Below are positions 1 to 11,165 of a stretch of DNA of 64,000 nt, piece by piece. The DNA comes from Epiperipatus broadwayi (taxonomy: Eukaryota; Onychophora; Udeonychophora; Euonychophora; Peripatidae): NCBI GenBank assembly GCA_028023455.1, contig JAQFVV010000144.1, positions 620,001 through 684,000 on the forward strand, written 5' to 3'. The notes beneath the pieces are model-generated. The model did no database searches. It was not told the DNA's origin and saw only the letters and a program-made list of their open reading frames with translations. Each line of letters starts with the position of its first letter. Positions within the stretch are counted from its first letter, which is position 1. A program made the translations under genes and the position numbers.

Positions 1-593
1 ACAAACTCTTATGAAAATGGTTATCCATCAACTGTTATTAGAAAAACGTTAAATAGACAACAAAAAAAACCATCAAGAAAAAAGACAATTATTGGTACTG
101 TAGTATACCCATACATTCCAAAAATAGCAGACAAATTAAGCAAAATCTGCAATCAGTATAACATCAGAACAGATTTCCAGAGCCATACCACACTATGAGG
201 AATTCTAACATCTACAAAGCCTAAACTTGAAATGCTGAAAAGAAAAAACTGCATCTATAAAATACCATGTGAATGTGGAAGAATATACATTGATGAGACC
301 AGCTGTCCCATTGAAAAGCACTTGCAAAAACATAAACTGATCATTAGAAGAGAGAAAACAGATGTGTCTAAGGTAGAAGCCATGTATGTACCAATGAACA
401 TACATTCGATTGGGAAAATACAAAAATATTGGATAGAGAAGAAAAGGTACAAAGAAAAAAATTTAAAGAAGCTGCTCACATGACAATGGCAAAAAATCCC
501 ATAAACCAACCTAGTGTGACTATACATATATAGAAACCACTAATCAACTTTGCTCTTATGAAAAAGTGCAGAAATCAGGAGGAACCTTATAGA
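1..593 (+). pseudogene. Penelope-like element, C-terminal GIY-YIG part, decayed
   Basis: The frame from base 1 reads VVYPYIPKIADKLSKICNQY, then (after one in-frame TGA at 196-198) TKPKLEMLKRKNCIYKIPCE and CGRIYIDETSCPIEKHLQKH. This is the end of the RT-linked region and the GIY-YIG endonuclease typical of Penelope-like elements; here the motif is IYKIPC...IYI. A frameshift near 450 moves the sequence into a frame that reads EAAHMTMAKNPINQPSVTIH, with a further stop at 533-535, ending near 593. The element continues to the left of the window. It is non-functional. Confidence 0.8.
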
Positions 594-623
594 TAAGTAT
601 ATGAAATTTCTACTGACTGTTGC

Positions 624-890
624 CTTTGGCAGGATGGCTCAGTTGATTAGTTTTATCTTAAAAACCAAGAATCTAAAGATCCAGGTTCGAATCCCATGCT
701 AGTAATGTCACTGGTCAGGCCAACAACACCTGAAGAAGAGGGGAGAATAATACCCCTCAAAACGTTGTGCATATATTAACCTGTTTGCTGTGATATTACT
801 AACAGTTGGTATATACTAATCTATTTGCTGTGATATTACTAACAGTTGAATGTATTTGAAAGATTTAAATAAAATTAAACTTTTCTAAAG
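624..890 (+). repeat. tRNA-headed SINE with ribozyme-like tail
   Basis: The head resembles a tRNA promoter: an A-box-like TGGCTCAGTTGATTAG near 634 and an exact B box GGTTCGAATCC near 684. It does not fold as a proper tRNA, so it reads as a SINE. The body holds the stem motif at 730-763, and then a 40-base unit repeated about twice (TTTGCTGTGATATTACTAAC at 784 and 824). It ends in an A/T-rich tail near 890. It abuts the Penelope-like fragment that ends near 593, so tail sharing with that element is possible. Confidence 0.6.
730..763 (+). ncRNA. Hammerhead-core-like hairpin motif, SINE copy
   Basis: CTGAAGA, spacer A, GAGGGG (738-743), a 9-base loop, CCCCTC (753-758), then AAAAC in place of GAAAC. 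The 6-bp stem is perfect. Flanking ACAAC and GTTGT could pair around it. The layout equals the hammerhead core (CUGANGA, stem II, GAAA), except for the extra A and the altered GAAA. Activity is unproven. Confidence 0.4.
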
Positions 891-916
891 ACATTCAACA
901 CACATAATAGGTGATT

Positions 917-1016
917 TAAAAATTTATTTACACATGACTTTTAATATTTTGTAATATGTAATAAAAAAAATATTCACATAAAGGCAATGTCTGTAAACTC
1001 AGGCATGAGGGTTACA
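917..1016 (+). repeat. Dispersed ~100-bp repeat, copy 1
   Basis: Starts TTTATTTACACATGACTTTT and runs through TTCACATAAAGGCAATGTCT to CTGTAAACTCAGG and GTTACA. A closely similar copy in the same orientation lies at 4508-4605. The family is not recognised. Confidence 0.7.
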
Positions 1017-2239
1017 TTTGCCTCTCCTCCATTTAGGAATAAAATAGAGTCGATTTAGCACAAACATTGCTCTATTTTATTTCTACAATTAAAAAAAAAT
1101 TTTTTTTAATTTTACAATAATGTCATGCTTAGCCACATTTCTTTGAAAATGGACTTACAAGCTGATATAAACATAAATAATGTCATCCTTAGTCATGACA
1201 TTTAAAAATCCATTATATTAGTATACATATAAAGTAAATTTCTGTTTTATTAATTCCATTAAAACTATTTATTGAATTTGATTGTCTGCTTGCAATGTTG
1301 AAACGAACAAAGAAATCTCCCACAGACAATGAGCATATCATGCAATATGAATACCATGAGAGCTATCTTGAGCAAATCTAATATCAACCAAACCATATAA
1401 TGAACAATATATTTAATTAAAGTCTTACTCCACTATGAGACTTAGGGACTGACAAATATAAAAATATGCCTAGTTCACTTTTTAGACTTTGAGGCCAATA
1501 AATATAAGCCTATGCCTAGCTCGCTATTGAGACTAGCAAATATAAATATAATATGCGTGGGAACAGTGCTGAGATAAGAACCCTGAAGTATCAATAAAAC
1601 ATGACCTCAAAACAATGATTAATTTTCCATTCATCATCAATACAGAAAGCAACACAATCAACCATTGATAAACTCATAAAACTAATTTTGATTTCAAACT
1701 ATATACTGTTTTCCTTTACATGCTTAATCAACAATGCAAAGAATAGTGATATCATTTAAATATTCTAAGCTCTGATATTTTTTACTATTCATTTACTGAC
1801 ATTGTTGGAAAGTAGAATATGAAATTTGTATATTAGCCTGATATAAATATGATGCAAATAATTCTGAAATTTCTATCAAACATTTAGAGTATAAAGACAG
1901 TAGCTCTATTTTTTTTTTTACCAATATTTCAATATTAAATGGAACATCATTATTATACTTAGTTCATTTGCCATGACTTCTTTGTCAACTATTGTTAGCA
2001 GTTCAACAGTACTATTCATTTTTTAAAAACTAGTCATTTTTCCGATGCTCAGTATTATCTATTTTTATAATGAGTAATATATAATTATTTGTCCATTTTT
2101 TTATATCATGTATCTATTAACAAGTCCAGAGTCATCAACTTAGAGGCCATCCTTATTCAAAAAAAGATTAAACTTTGCCTTTCTCTAAATATTTTTTTAT
2201 TAACATGCAGGCCCTCACTCGGAATGACCTGTAATACAT

Positions 2240-3087
2240 TTTATTTATCATATAGTAACTCTGATTCATCTTTAAAAAAAAAAAATATTTTGTGCTTTCT
2301 AGCTCTATTCTTTACTTTTATTCTCATATAATGAGTTCTTGAACTTAATTTCTTATTGGACCATTTATCTAGTATAATAACTTGCCTTAACTTTGAAATT
2401 CTCTTTTCTAGTTTTCTAAATTTCAATCTGGGTGTTTTCCTGGTACTTTTATTATACACCCTACCAACAAAATATTTTTATATTTGCTTCTATTAAAGTG
2501 ATCTTCATGATCATCCAATTTTTTGATATTTAAATAACTTAATTCATTTTTCAAATCAAACATTTTTTCATTTTTACCATTATTATGTGTGCATTCAGAT
2601 ATCCAACCAACTATAATGCAAGCACCCCCTTCTAAAGCTTCTAAATTATTTCTAAACTTATTTAGACTATCAATATCATAATTCTCTTTAATTAATGAAG
2701 TCAGGCACTTATTATCTTTATCTATTTCAGCTAACTTAAATTGAATATTTATTTCTTGCGAATCTGAAATTATATTGCAATTAACTTCATCTACTTACTC
2801 AGTTACCTCAACCATTTTATTATTTTCTATGATCTCCTCTATCAGCTGGATTCTATCATTTTTTACTTCTGTAAACTAATTTTTCATTTGTTCTCTCAGG
2901 TCTTTATTCTGCTTTTTATATCATCTATGATTTCTTCAAATTGTTTGTCAATTTTTTTATTCAATTCTGTGAACATGTTTTTCATGTTCTCTTTATTTTC
3001 TTTTTTAAATTCTGTGAACATGCTTTCCATGATCATAGTTTCTCTCATAGTGATCTTAATTTCATTTTTCTGAGCTTCCATTTTCAC
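2240..3087 (-). pseudogene. Decayed coiled-coil reading frame, possible retroelement ORF1
   Basis: Minus-strand conceptual translation is broken by a few stops and frameshifts but stays protein-like for about 850 bases. It begins MKMEAQKNEIKITMRETMIM and MFTEFKKENKENMKNMFTEL (heptad-like, charged, 3087-2896). It goes on with NKCLTSLIKENYDIDSLNKF, ALEGGACIIVGWISE, and near the end STRKTPRLKFRKLEKRISKL (about 2450-2390). A charged coiled coil followed by a basic region fits a retroelement ORF1 or Gag-like protein, but no family is recognised. A host pseudogene is the alternative. Confidence 0.35.
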
Positions 3088-4507
3088 TACAGATCAGATA
3101 AGCATATATATAAATTTAAAACTAACTGCTAACTTTTCTATAGAATTTTTAAAAACATATGTATAAAAACTCTCATTTATTTGCCAACTAGAATGCCCAC
3201 CCAACTTTCCAAAATAACTTTTCTAAAACTGTAAGATATTTTAATTTTAATGCCTTATTTTATTTATTTGCATAATATTATTATCTCTACCAATGTATTT
3301 CTATCAACAACTCTTTAAGACACCTATGAGTTTACTGATCGATTTTTACTTTTGTTTATAACAAAATAAATGATTATATTTCTCCTCTGACTAAGTATTT
3401 ATATTCCGTATTTGAATGACTATTTATATTATTCTGAATACTAATAAAAAAAAGTAAACTAAATTGGTTTCAATCACTGTTTGTTTTAATCAAGATGATC
3501 CTGGAACAAGGCTTCCCAAATGTAATGGAAACCACCATTAACAATTGGTAATAATCAATTCAAGAATAAAATGAAAAATACAATATTTGCAAATTACTAC
3601 AGGAATTTAAAGATAACTAACAGGTGACCGTATACATGGTGGAGTGACTATACACCACTTAGTTTTAATTGACAAATCTATAATAGTCACAAATAATGAT
3701 CAAATTGAATATATATAAAAAACAATCTGTCTGCAGATTCAATTGTATTTCTTGACTGCTACCCCTTCCATATAATACTATTATTAAATTGATAAAATAA
3801 ATAATCAGCTTGGACTTCAGATGAGAAATAACAAACAACAAAATTATTAACAATTTTAATTAACAAATAGTTATATAATAATAAAAATGTATCTATGTAT
3901 TTACATTTAAAAATTATACGATGAACATGCATAAGAAAGAAAATCTTTGTGGCTTTATAATAATTCATCAAGAAAAGCTAATAGGAAGTTCAGTTAATTA
4001 ACTTGGTATCTTTGTGAGCTCACATATATTTCTGTTTTCATAAATGTAGATATATAGCTATTAAAATCATTAAATTTTAAATGTCTGCTAGCAATACTAA
4101 TATTAACTTCTTTTGATTTAATCCAGGGTAGTTTTCCTGTGAAGATTTTATTGTAGTTCTTATATGAGCATCAAAATAAGTAGATTTACAAGCTAATTAT
4201 AGAAGTACATTTCTCTTTTATAGGGCATTAGAAGCAAGTTTCTTATATTGCAAAAATAGTGGATTTTTTAGCTTTAAATAGTAATTGATAGAACAGCAGG
4301 ATCAAAATTAATTTTAAGGCATATCTTTGTTTACAGCTCCATATTCAGCAACAAAGCTGGAAAGGTCAGGTAAACACAGATGATTTTAGAAGCTTTAGAT
4401 GGTTCCCATAACAACATTCTGTTGTTTAAAATAATATTATTTAAAAAAAAAAAAAAAGATAATACATTTTACTTTTAACAATGATTATTATTATTTTCAA
4501 AACTTTT

Positions 4508-4605
4508 TAAATTTATTTACACATGACTTTTAATATTTTGTAATATATAATAAAGAAAAATATTCACATAAAAGCAATATCTGTAAACTCAGGATGAAGG
4601 TTACA
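4508..4605 (+). repeat. Dispersed ~100-bp repeat, copy 2
   Basis: Same orientation and near-identical to 917-1016; it differs at a few positions, for example CAATATCTG against CAATGTCTG. The two copies bracket about 3.5 kb of intron 8. They could be a retroposed tail family or the ends of a larger insertion. Confidence 0.7.
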
Positions 4606-4932
4606 ATATTGTATTTGTAAATTTTTAGCATAGACAAATAAAAAGATTCATCATCACTATTAATAGATATTATAGCGTTATACCACCTGGTATCCATGAT
4701 TTCATAAATTTATAGCAGACAGCACTAGAGTAGAACAAAAAGAACTGCTTTTGGAAGTATAAAAAGTCAAAAATAATATATTAAAATTAAAATCTTGGTA
4801 TTTTTAGAAGCAATATGTATTTTTTCAATTGTAAGGCATTATTACTAATTCACGTATACATTTTTGGGTGTGTTTAATAATTAGATCTAAAATTCAGTTT
4901 CATTATGTGTTAATTTTAAAGTTGAAGGATAC

Positions 4933-5012
4933 AATAACATCTCCTTTGAAATCCATTGCTTCCACAACTAATTCTGCAGCTTCCCGAATGCTAATTTCTT
5001 CACTTTCATCAA
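4933..5012 (-). CDS. GFUS: GFUS exon 8
   Basis: Completes Val and encodes DESEEISIREAAELVVEAMD then FKGDVI. The acceptor is ACATTTCAG at 5013 and the donor ATT|GTATCC at 4933/4932 (phase 0). It corresponds to the EEDEVSIKEAAE region of animal enzymes. The last exon, beginning at the FDT-type segment in relatives, is not visible to the left and is presumed outside the window. Confidence 0.93.
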
Positions 5013-5559
5013 CTGAAATGTTAATTAAACAATCATTAAATATATTTTTTAATTATTTATTTTAAATAATAATGATTTATTAATCAATGAACATAATATA
5101 CATTAAAAGAACAGAAATAACAATAACACATATATTCATTTACAGCATATCAGTAAAAAGCAGAAATAACAAATATTAAGTTGTTTTATTGGCCCAATTT
5201 CCTAGCAATTAATAAAAGCAATATAGTATAAAACTCAATTTATATGCTTAATCTTCATTACTGCATCTATTTGAGATAATACTGGTGAAAAGTCATTAAG
5301 TTAACCAGCATTAAAAATTAATTAAAATAAAATATTATTCATTATTTCAAGTAAATATCACACTCTGATTTCACTTTGATTATCTCAAATGCTAAGTTCA
5401 CTCAAAACATTTCATTTCATTCAAAATAGTTACTATATTATATATATAAACATTAAAAGCCTAAAGCTAAACTAGTCAATAAAATAATCAAAATTATGCC
5501 AAATTCACCACTAAACCAGACTAGTCTAAGAAAATAAACTCTAAAATACAACACAAGAA

Positions 5560-8400
5560 GAATTCTCAAATGTAAAGGACTAAAAAATAACAAACTTATA
5601 CTAAATATTACCCACAATTCAACTTACATCTGACACACCCTTAATATTGAAAGAATCTTTAAACAAGTTAATTACTTCAGAATGATAAATTTTTAATAAT
5701 AAATCTTCTTTACTTCCTCTTCTTTTCATTTCTTTCAAAGAAGACAACCTTAGCTTCATTAAAATTAATAGTATGGCCTGTATCTTTTTTATAGATATAT
5801 AAAACAGAACTGAAATATTTCTAATCCCACTTTCATGTATATTTATTATTTCATTTAAGCTCAAAGTACTCTGACCTATGTATATCTTCTTACAAAAACA
5901 AGAGATAATATACATTACTTCAGGAATAGTCTTTTTATCAAAAATTTCCTTTGTATTATTTAATAAATTACTCAAAGTAATACACCTTTTCCAAGAAATG
6001 TTCTTATTTCCAAACAAATTACTATTTTTACATACAATTCTGTAGAAAGACAATTTAAAAGGCAAAGAAATGAAATCATACTTTTCTTTATCCTTCACAT
6101 TATTACAATTACTATTAAATAAAATACTTTTAATAAATTTATCAGTGTAGCCAACATTCAATTTATCATTATAAAATTGACCTTTTTGAAACAAAGTTAC
6201 CTTGATAAAATTATTTAATCTCTTTATTTCTAATAACAATAATTTTTTAAAGCAGCTACTTTATGAGATGCAGATTGATAGCTATCAGATTTAATTATAG
6301 ATCTTAACTCCTTATTCTTAACATAGTGACAGCATACCAAACAATTATTCTTCATATTTCTAATCACCAATAAATCTAAAAATTTTAATTTAATAAAATC
6401 TAACCTCCTTCCTTCTACAACATATTTTATAGAAGGATCAAAACAATTATACTCATTTACCAAGTCTTTCAATTTATCATTCTCAAGTACAAACAAACTA
6501 TCATCAACATATCTAACAAATAACATTAAATATAAAAATCTTTCTTAATAATAATTTCCTCTTTCAAATAATTAATATAAACTGAACAAATTAAAGAAGA
6601 AATAATAAAACCTATTATTTACCCCCTAATCTTATAAAAATTACCATTAAACCTCTGTATAAAAATCACCATTATAAATAAAACATATAGAATCCTCCAA
6701 TAATGAAAGCAAATCTTTAATAACTTTAATCTTATTCTTTATTTTTAATCAACAAAGACATAATAACATCAATACTGCTTAATCTATTAACAGGATTGAT
6801 ACATATTCTCAATATCCAAATTAACGAATACCTAATTACATTACATTTTAAAATTATTAATAGGTAATACAGCATCTATTGATCCACACCACCCAATGGC
6901 GCTGTTTCTATGCTAAAGCACATAAATATGCTGTTTTCAAGGCCGATCATAGATCTTATGGCCGGTAAAGTGTTCAAAAACTAAGATGTTGAAGTGCACC
7001 TTTACCCCAACATCTCTAGCATGTTGAACATTATTAGCGACGAGTTTATGGCACTCTCTATAGACATTACTCTTGACTATTATACAGCATATGATATGAA
7101 GGTTTCTGTACTTGTAATGACGAAAAGTATATTGAACGGATTTTTTTTTTTGCTTTAGTGTATTGTAATTGATGTGAGTTTGTAAAAATTGTAACGAATT
7201 CTAAAACGCCCCTACTTTCATTATCAGGGGTCAGAATTCACTGAATGAGGAGTATAAATCACGATTCGGCAAAGTTCACGATCAAGTCTAGCACTTTCTG
7301 AGACTTTTTCGAGATCAAAACAGTTCAATGGTAGACGACCGTTTGATGTTGTAGTTTTGAGATTTACCTGCTACAGAAGCAGATGCGCTAGCCTTCCTTC
7401 AACCCCAAAAAAGAAAATATTTTACACACCCAGAAAAAAAACTGTTTTTTGTGGTGGTTTAATGAAATTAAGGCATTGTCAAACATATGAAATGGAATGT
7501 CCATCGCGTCATTGGCGATGAAGGTGTTCCATTCGCTCATGGGACGGACTTTGAGGGCTGCCTGTGAATTGCTTTTTCCCAAGCGGTACAGCTAATTGAT
7601 TCTTGAAGACAGGATCAGCTTACAGTGAAGCATATTAGAGCTGAGTTGGAAAGGTGTCAAAACGCCATAAGGAATATGATGACAGGTTTTAGAGAGGTCT
7701 GTCGAGAAAGCTTTGTTTCTTGATAAACAAAACAAACAAAAAGTTTCTTCAAAAACAATAAAAAAGACTTGGTTCTAAAAAAAAAAGTTGTTTCTTTTTA
7801 AAAAGCCAAATAAAAAAACATTTTTTTTTATTTTTAAGAAATATACATCAAAACCAGTTACAAAAAAAAAAAAAACAATAACAAACAACAACAAAAAAAT
7901 AATCAAACAAACCAAAAATTAAAAACATAAATCAACAAAATTTGAAAAATAGTCCGGTAACGTTATATCTATTCGTTTTTCACTAGCAACAGCGCCATTG
8001 GACGGTGTGGATCAATAGATGCTGTATAATGACTAAATTAACAAATTGCTTTAAAAAAATTTATTCAAGAACCTAGAAATACCTCAATAACACTACTTGC
8101 AAAGTCAAAAAATAAATCTTAAAGAAAATCCATCTTTGTGAGTCTTAATATTTATAAATATCTGAGCTGATATGAAGTCATTAGGATACCATTTTAAATA
8201 ATCTACTCTATAAAAAATTTTCAAATTTACCATTTTTTTCACAATATGTATTAACACCCTTTTAATCACATTATCACGATCTTTTTCTAAAAACATATAT
8301 TTACCATTATTTAATTCGTTATCTACTTTCTCCCTAAACTCTAAATCTGTTTGTAGCAATGAAATCTTTGGTTGTGCTTTAGAGTTTATTTTCTTTGGTT
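5560..8400 (-). pseudogene. Penelope-like element split by a DNA transposon
   Basis: Read on the minus strand in order: 8359-8105 encodes the start of the RT domain, ending IKTHKDGFSLRFIF (relatives have a KxHKDGxPLRPIV motif). The sequence then breaks at the TIR element 8024-6870. It resumes after 6869 with VNLDIENMYQSC-like and IKVIKDLLSLLEDSICFIYN segments, and then the frame 6526-6230 with the RT catalytic motif RYVDDSLFVL. The frame 6239-5619 carries RIVCKNSNLFGN and the GIY-YIG-like YIISCFCKKIYIGQSTLSLN. Several frameshifts and stops mark it as dead. The YVDD box plus C-terminal GIY-YIG identifies the Penelope-like class. Confidence 0.82.
6870..8024. mobile_element. TA-flanked TIR transposon inserted in a Penelope-like element
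   Basis: Ends are near-perfect 36-bp inverted repeats: CAGCATCTATTGATCCACAC and CCAATGGCGCTGTT on the left, and the reverse complement with two changes on the right. Both ends abut TA (6868-6869 and 8025-8026), which fits a Tc1/mariner-type TA duplication. It is about 1155 bp. The interior is clearly more GC-rich up to about 7700, then becomes A-rich. Short open frames such as 7582-7388 on the minus strand do not look like a DDE transposase. It is therefore probably a non-autonomous or badly decayed copy. It interrupts the RT reading frame of the host element and is thus younger. Confidence 0.8.
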
Positions 8401-8514
8401 AGTCTAATTTAGTGGTGAATTAAGACTAATTATGATTGTATTATATATATAATATTTAAATACATGTATATTGTCTATGCTAAACTTAATGCAATTATTT
8501 ATGTTTTTCACAAG

Positions 8515-8593
8515 TATGTGGTCATGTGTATCAGTTGTATAAAATGGTTAGCTGTGAAAAATATGAAAGTCTTAGTTCAAGTCCCTTATAATA
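8515..8593 (+). repeat. tRNA-derived SINE family A, head only
   Basis: Reads TCAGTTGTATAAAATGGTTA (A-box side) and TTAGTTCAAGTCCCTTATAA (B-box side). It is the reverse complement of the family A head at 43041 and related to that at 27025. Those copies carry an additional tail that is lacking here. Confidence 0.6.
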
Positions 8594-8599
8594 TATATA

Positions 8600-11020
8600 T
8601 TCCTTAGTTTTATTATTTTAATTCATATTTTCTTTCCTGATTTAAATATTTATATATTATTTAGCTTATCATATATTCTTTTTGCTTTTTAGATAGTTTA
8701 ACTATTATCAATATAACATAAAGGAATTTGGAGAGATTCCAAGCAGAAGATAGATTCACCAATGGCTTTATTAAGTCCTTCAATTCTGACATTGTATTTA
8801 CAAATCTAACAGCTATTAGCATTATGGTTCATAGTATGTATTTGACTACATCTATAAAGGCTGGATAAATTTCATTTAAGAAGCAGCCTGACAATAATTA
8901 TCTGTCAATAAATATAAAGACTTTTCACATGATTAGCACACACACCGTTCCTTTACTGATTTTATTTGAATGCCACATTAGATAATATTATATTAATTCC
9001 ATACCCAATGATATATTACCATCTATTATTTATACATAATGCATCAATATATAATTATTTCTTTTGATTTTATTCAATGTATAAAATTCTGTGAGAGTTG
9101 TTATTAAAATACGCAATCAATCAACAATTATTAGCTGCACTTAGTAACATCTTGCCCTTTTTATGGATAGCATAAGCTAATGATAATATACTAATCAGGT
9201 TCCAAATCACACCACTAAGGCAAGAACATCCCAATCTCCCACAAACAGGCTATTTCAGTAGTAATACAGCATAAAGTTTGTCCATTAAGAGATAAAAAAA
9301 AACTTCATTTTTAAAGTAGATATATATGAAATTAATGAAAGATCTCTAGAGTTATAAGAGAATAGGGTCATGTAATCTATGACTCTTATTTTGACTGTTT
9401 ATCTCTAGAGTTGTTATCAAATTTCATATATTGTTACTTTTTTTAAATTTTGTGTTTAAATATGTTTGTAACATTGTCATGAATCATCCTAACTCAATAG
9501 AAGCTTACTCTCAAATAACAGATTTGTTCTTATTATAATGGATTAAACTTACAATAAGACTGACTAGTAGGATAACAATAAAAGAAAACAAATACTCAAT
9601 GACATAAACAGCCCTTCAAGCAAGTTAAGTCAGTGAATCTGATTATTTCTATAACACACAACAACCAAACAACTGTCAAACACTAAATGACAACATTATA
9701 TTTTCCACAATACTGTCGGCTACAGTAAGGTAAACTCAGACCTGGAGCTGAAAATTGCTAGATACAGTCATCTCTATAACTGCATGAAAATCGTCACCCA
9801 TAGACTGGAAGTGTCAGAGTCACAACAGGAAAGTCACTACACCCCTTCTCAAACATTAGTTATACTTCTAATAGCTAGAGACATATAATTCACCAACCAT
9901 AATAGAGGTGAAGTATTCTATATAAATGTATATATTTACATTATTATTATGGATAATAAATATCATTTAATTTATTTTTAGCAATGTGAGTCATTCTTAA
10001 ATATCAGAAATATTATTTTCAGTCATGCTACAGTATAAATACAACAAATGTTCATAGTTATAATTCATATTTAAAAGTCACAAGAACTTTACACATAGTA
10101 ATGATTAAACTAAGATAATTAATTTGTCTGTTCAATCATTATAATCCATAACTATTTAGCCAAAAAGAATGTTCATTTCTCTATCACAAGACAGAAACTG
10201 TCTTAGGCCATATGATTTTTGTTATGAATAATTAATGCAAAGACAATTCTAATTTTAATGAAACATATCAAATAATACACATCTATTAACTTTGTATTAT
10301 CATAAAGATTAAATATCTGAAGAATAGACATACAGATACTTAATTCCATAATTATTACTATTTAATTAGTTTAACTCAATTTGTTCCAAGGTCACAAAAA
10401 TGAGAATATGTGTTAATTGTTAAGTTTAAAAAAATTAATAAATTCATTATAAATTCAATTCGGAAGATTAATTTCAATTTTTTTTATTTATTTTATTATA
10501 AAAGTCTAAAATGCTAACATGCTCCAAATATTGTCTTAGTTTGTTTATAGTCAGCATATTATTTTGTCATTACTATTTTGGAAAAATGATGAAGGTTGGG
10601 ATCTTCCTGACAGAATAGCATGCAGTTAAGTATTTCTAAAGGTCTGGGATCCTGCCCTCTCAAAAAGTCTGCAATAATGGCAGAATATGACCATTTTTGT
10701 TTCTTATATATTTTTTATTTTTTAATAAAATGAAGTGTGCATTAATGGGCATGATATGATACTATATATTTTTACTATTTTTATATTCATAAGTTGACTT
10801 AATACAAAAAAAAATCCAAGTGGAAATACTATAATTTTTGCCTTTTTTAAAAATAACAATAATAAAAAAACTGTAAATGATAGACAAAAATTAAATACGA
10901 GTTTCTAGTCTGCCATTTTGTTTTAAATATTTATAGTATGCCCCTGAAACTGTATAATTAAAAAATATGGCTACCAAGCTTGGTAGACAGGTAATACATA
11001 AGAAATGAAGTTACTAAAAC
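8600..11020. other. GFUS intron 7: no gene seen
   Basis: AT-rich sequence. The only structure noted is an imperfect inverted repeat, with ATATATGAAATT and CTCTAGAG near 9326-9358 pairing with CTCTAGAG and AATTTCATATAT near 9402-9431. This may be a small MITE or chance. Confidence 0.5.
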
Positions 11021-11021
11021 A

Positions 11022-11165
11022 GTCGAAACTCTCCATACAGTAGTGCCACTCAGTGCAAGCCAGAGTAATCAATGGATGCCAGAAGGTTATGCAAAAAACT
11101 CTATCTAGTGCCTACTCATCCAATATCCCCAGACTAGTTTCTACCTTGTGGCTTTCATTTTGCTT
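11022..11165 (+). repeat. Repeat family B, copy 1
   Basis: Contains GTGCAAGCCAGAGTAATCAA, TGGATGCCAGAAGG and GTGCCTACTCATCCAATATC. It shares these with copies at 61013-61190 and 61487-61680 and with the inverted arm at 61238-61304. On the minus strand, AAGCCACAAGGTAGAAAC (11154-11137) is a decayed form of the hammerhead-like motif, retaining GAAAC. The family is not recognised. Confidence 0.7.

Larger units (their letters stand above)
1020..4932. other. GFUS intron 8: AT-rich non-coding sequence
   Basis: Apart from the decayed frame at 2240-3087 and the repeat at 4508-4605, I see only AT-rich sequence with A and T runs (for example 4441-4457). The missing last GFUS exon was specifically looked for here on the minus strand and not found. 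Confidence 0.6.

Noticed and set aside
634-700. tRNA gene suggested by A and B boxes
   Set aside because: The B box is exact, but I cannot form a closed acceptor stem and anticodon arm, and the sequence continues into a repeat tail; treated as a SINE head.
1-4900. Missing last exon of GFUS
   Set aside because: Searched the minus strand for the FDT/KADGQF/YLPDF-type C-terminal segment. A weak LPD-like string near 4340-4370 does not fit the family before or after it.
7388-7582. Transposase in the TA-flanked element
   Set aside because: The 64-residue frame has no recognisable DNA-binding or DDE motif; too short to call.
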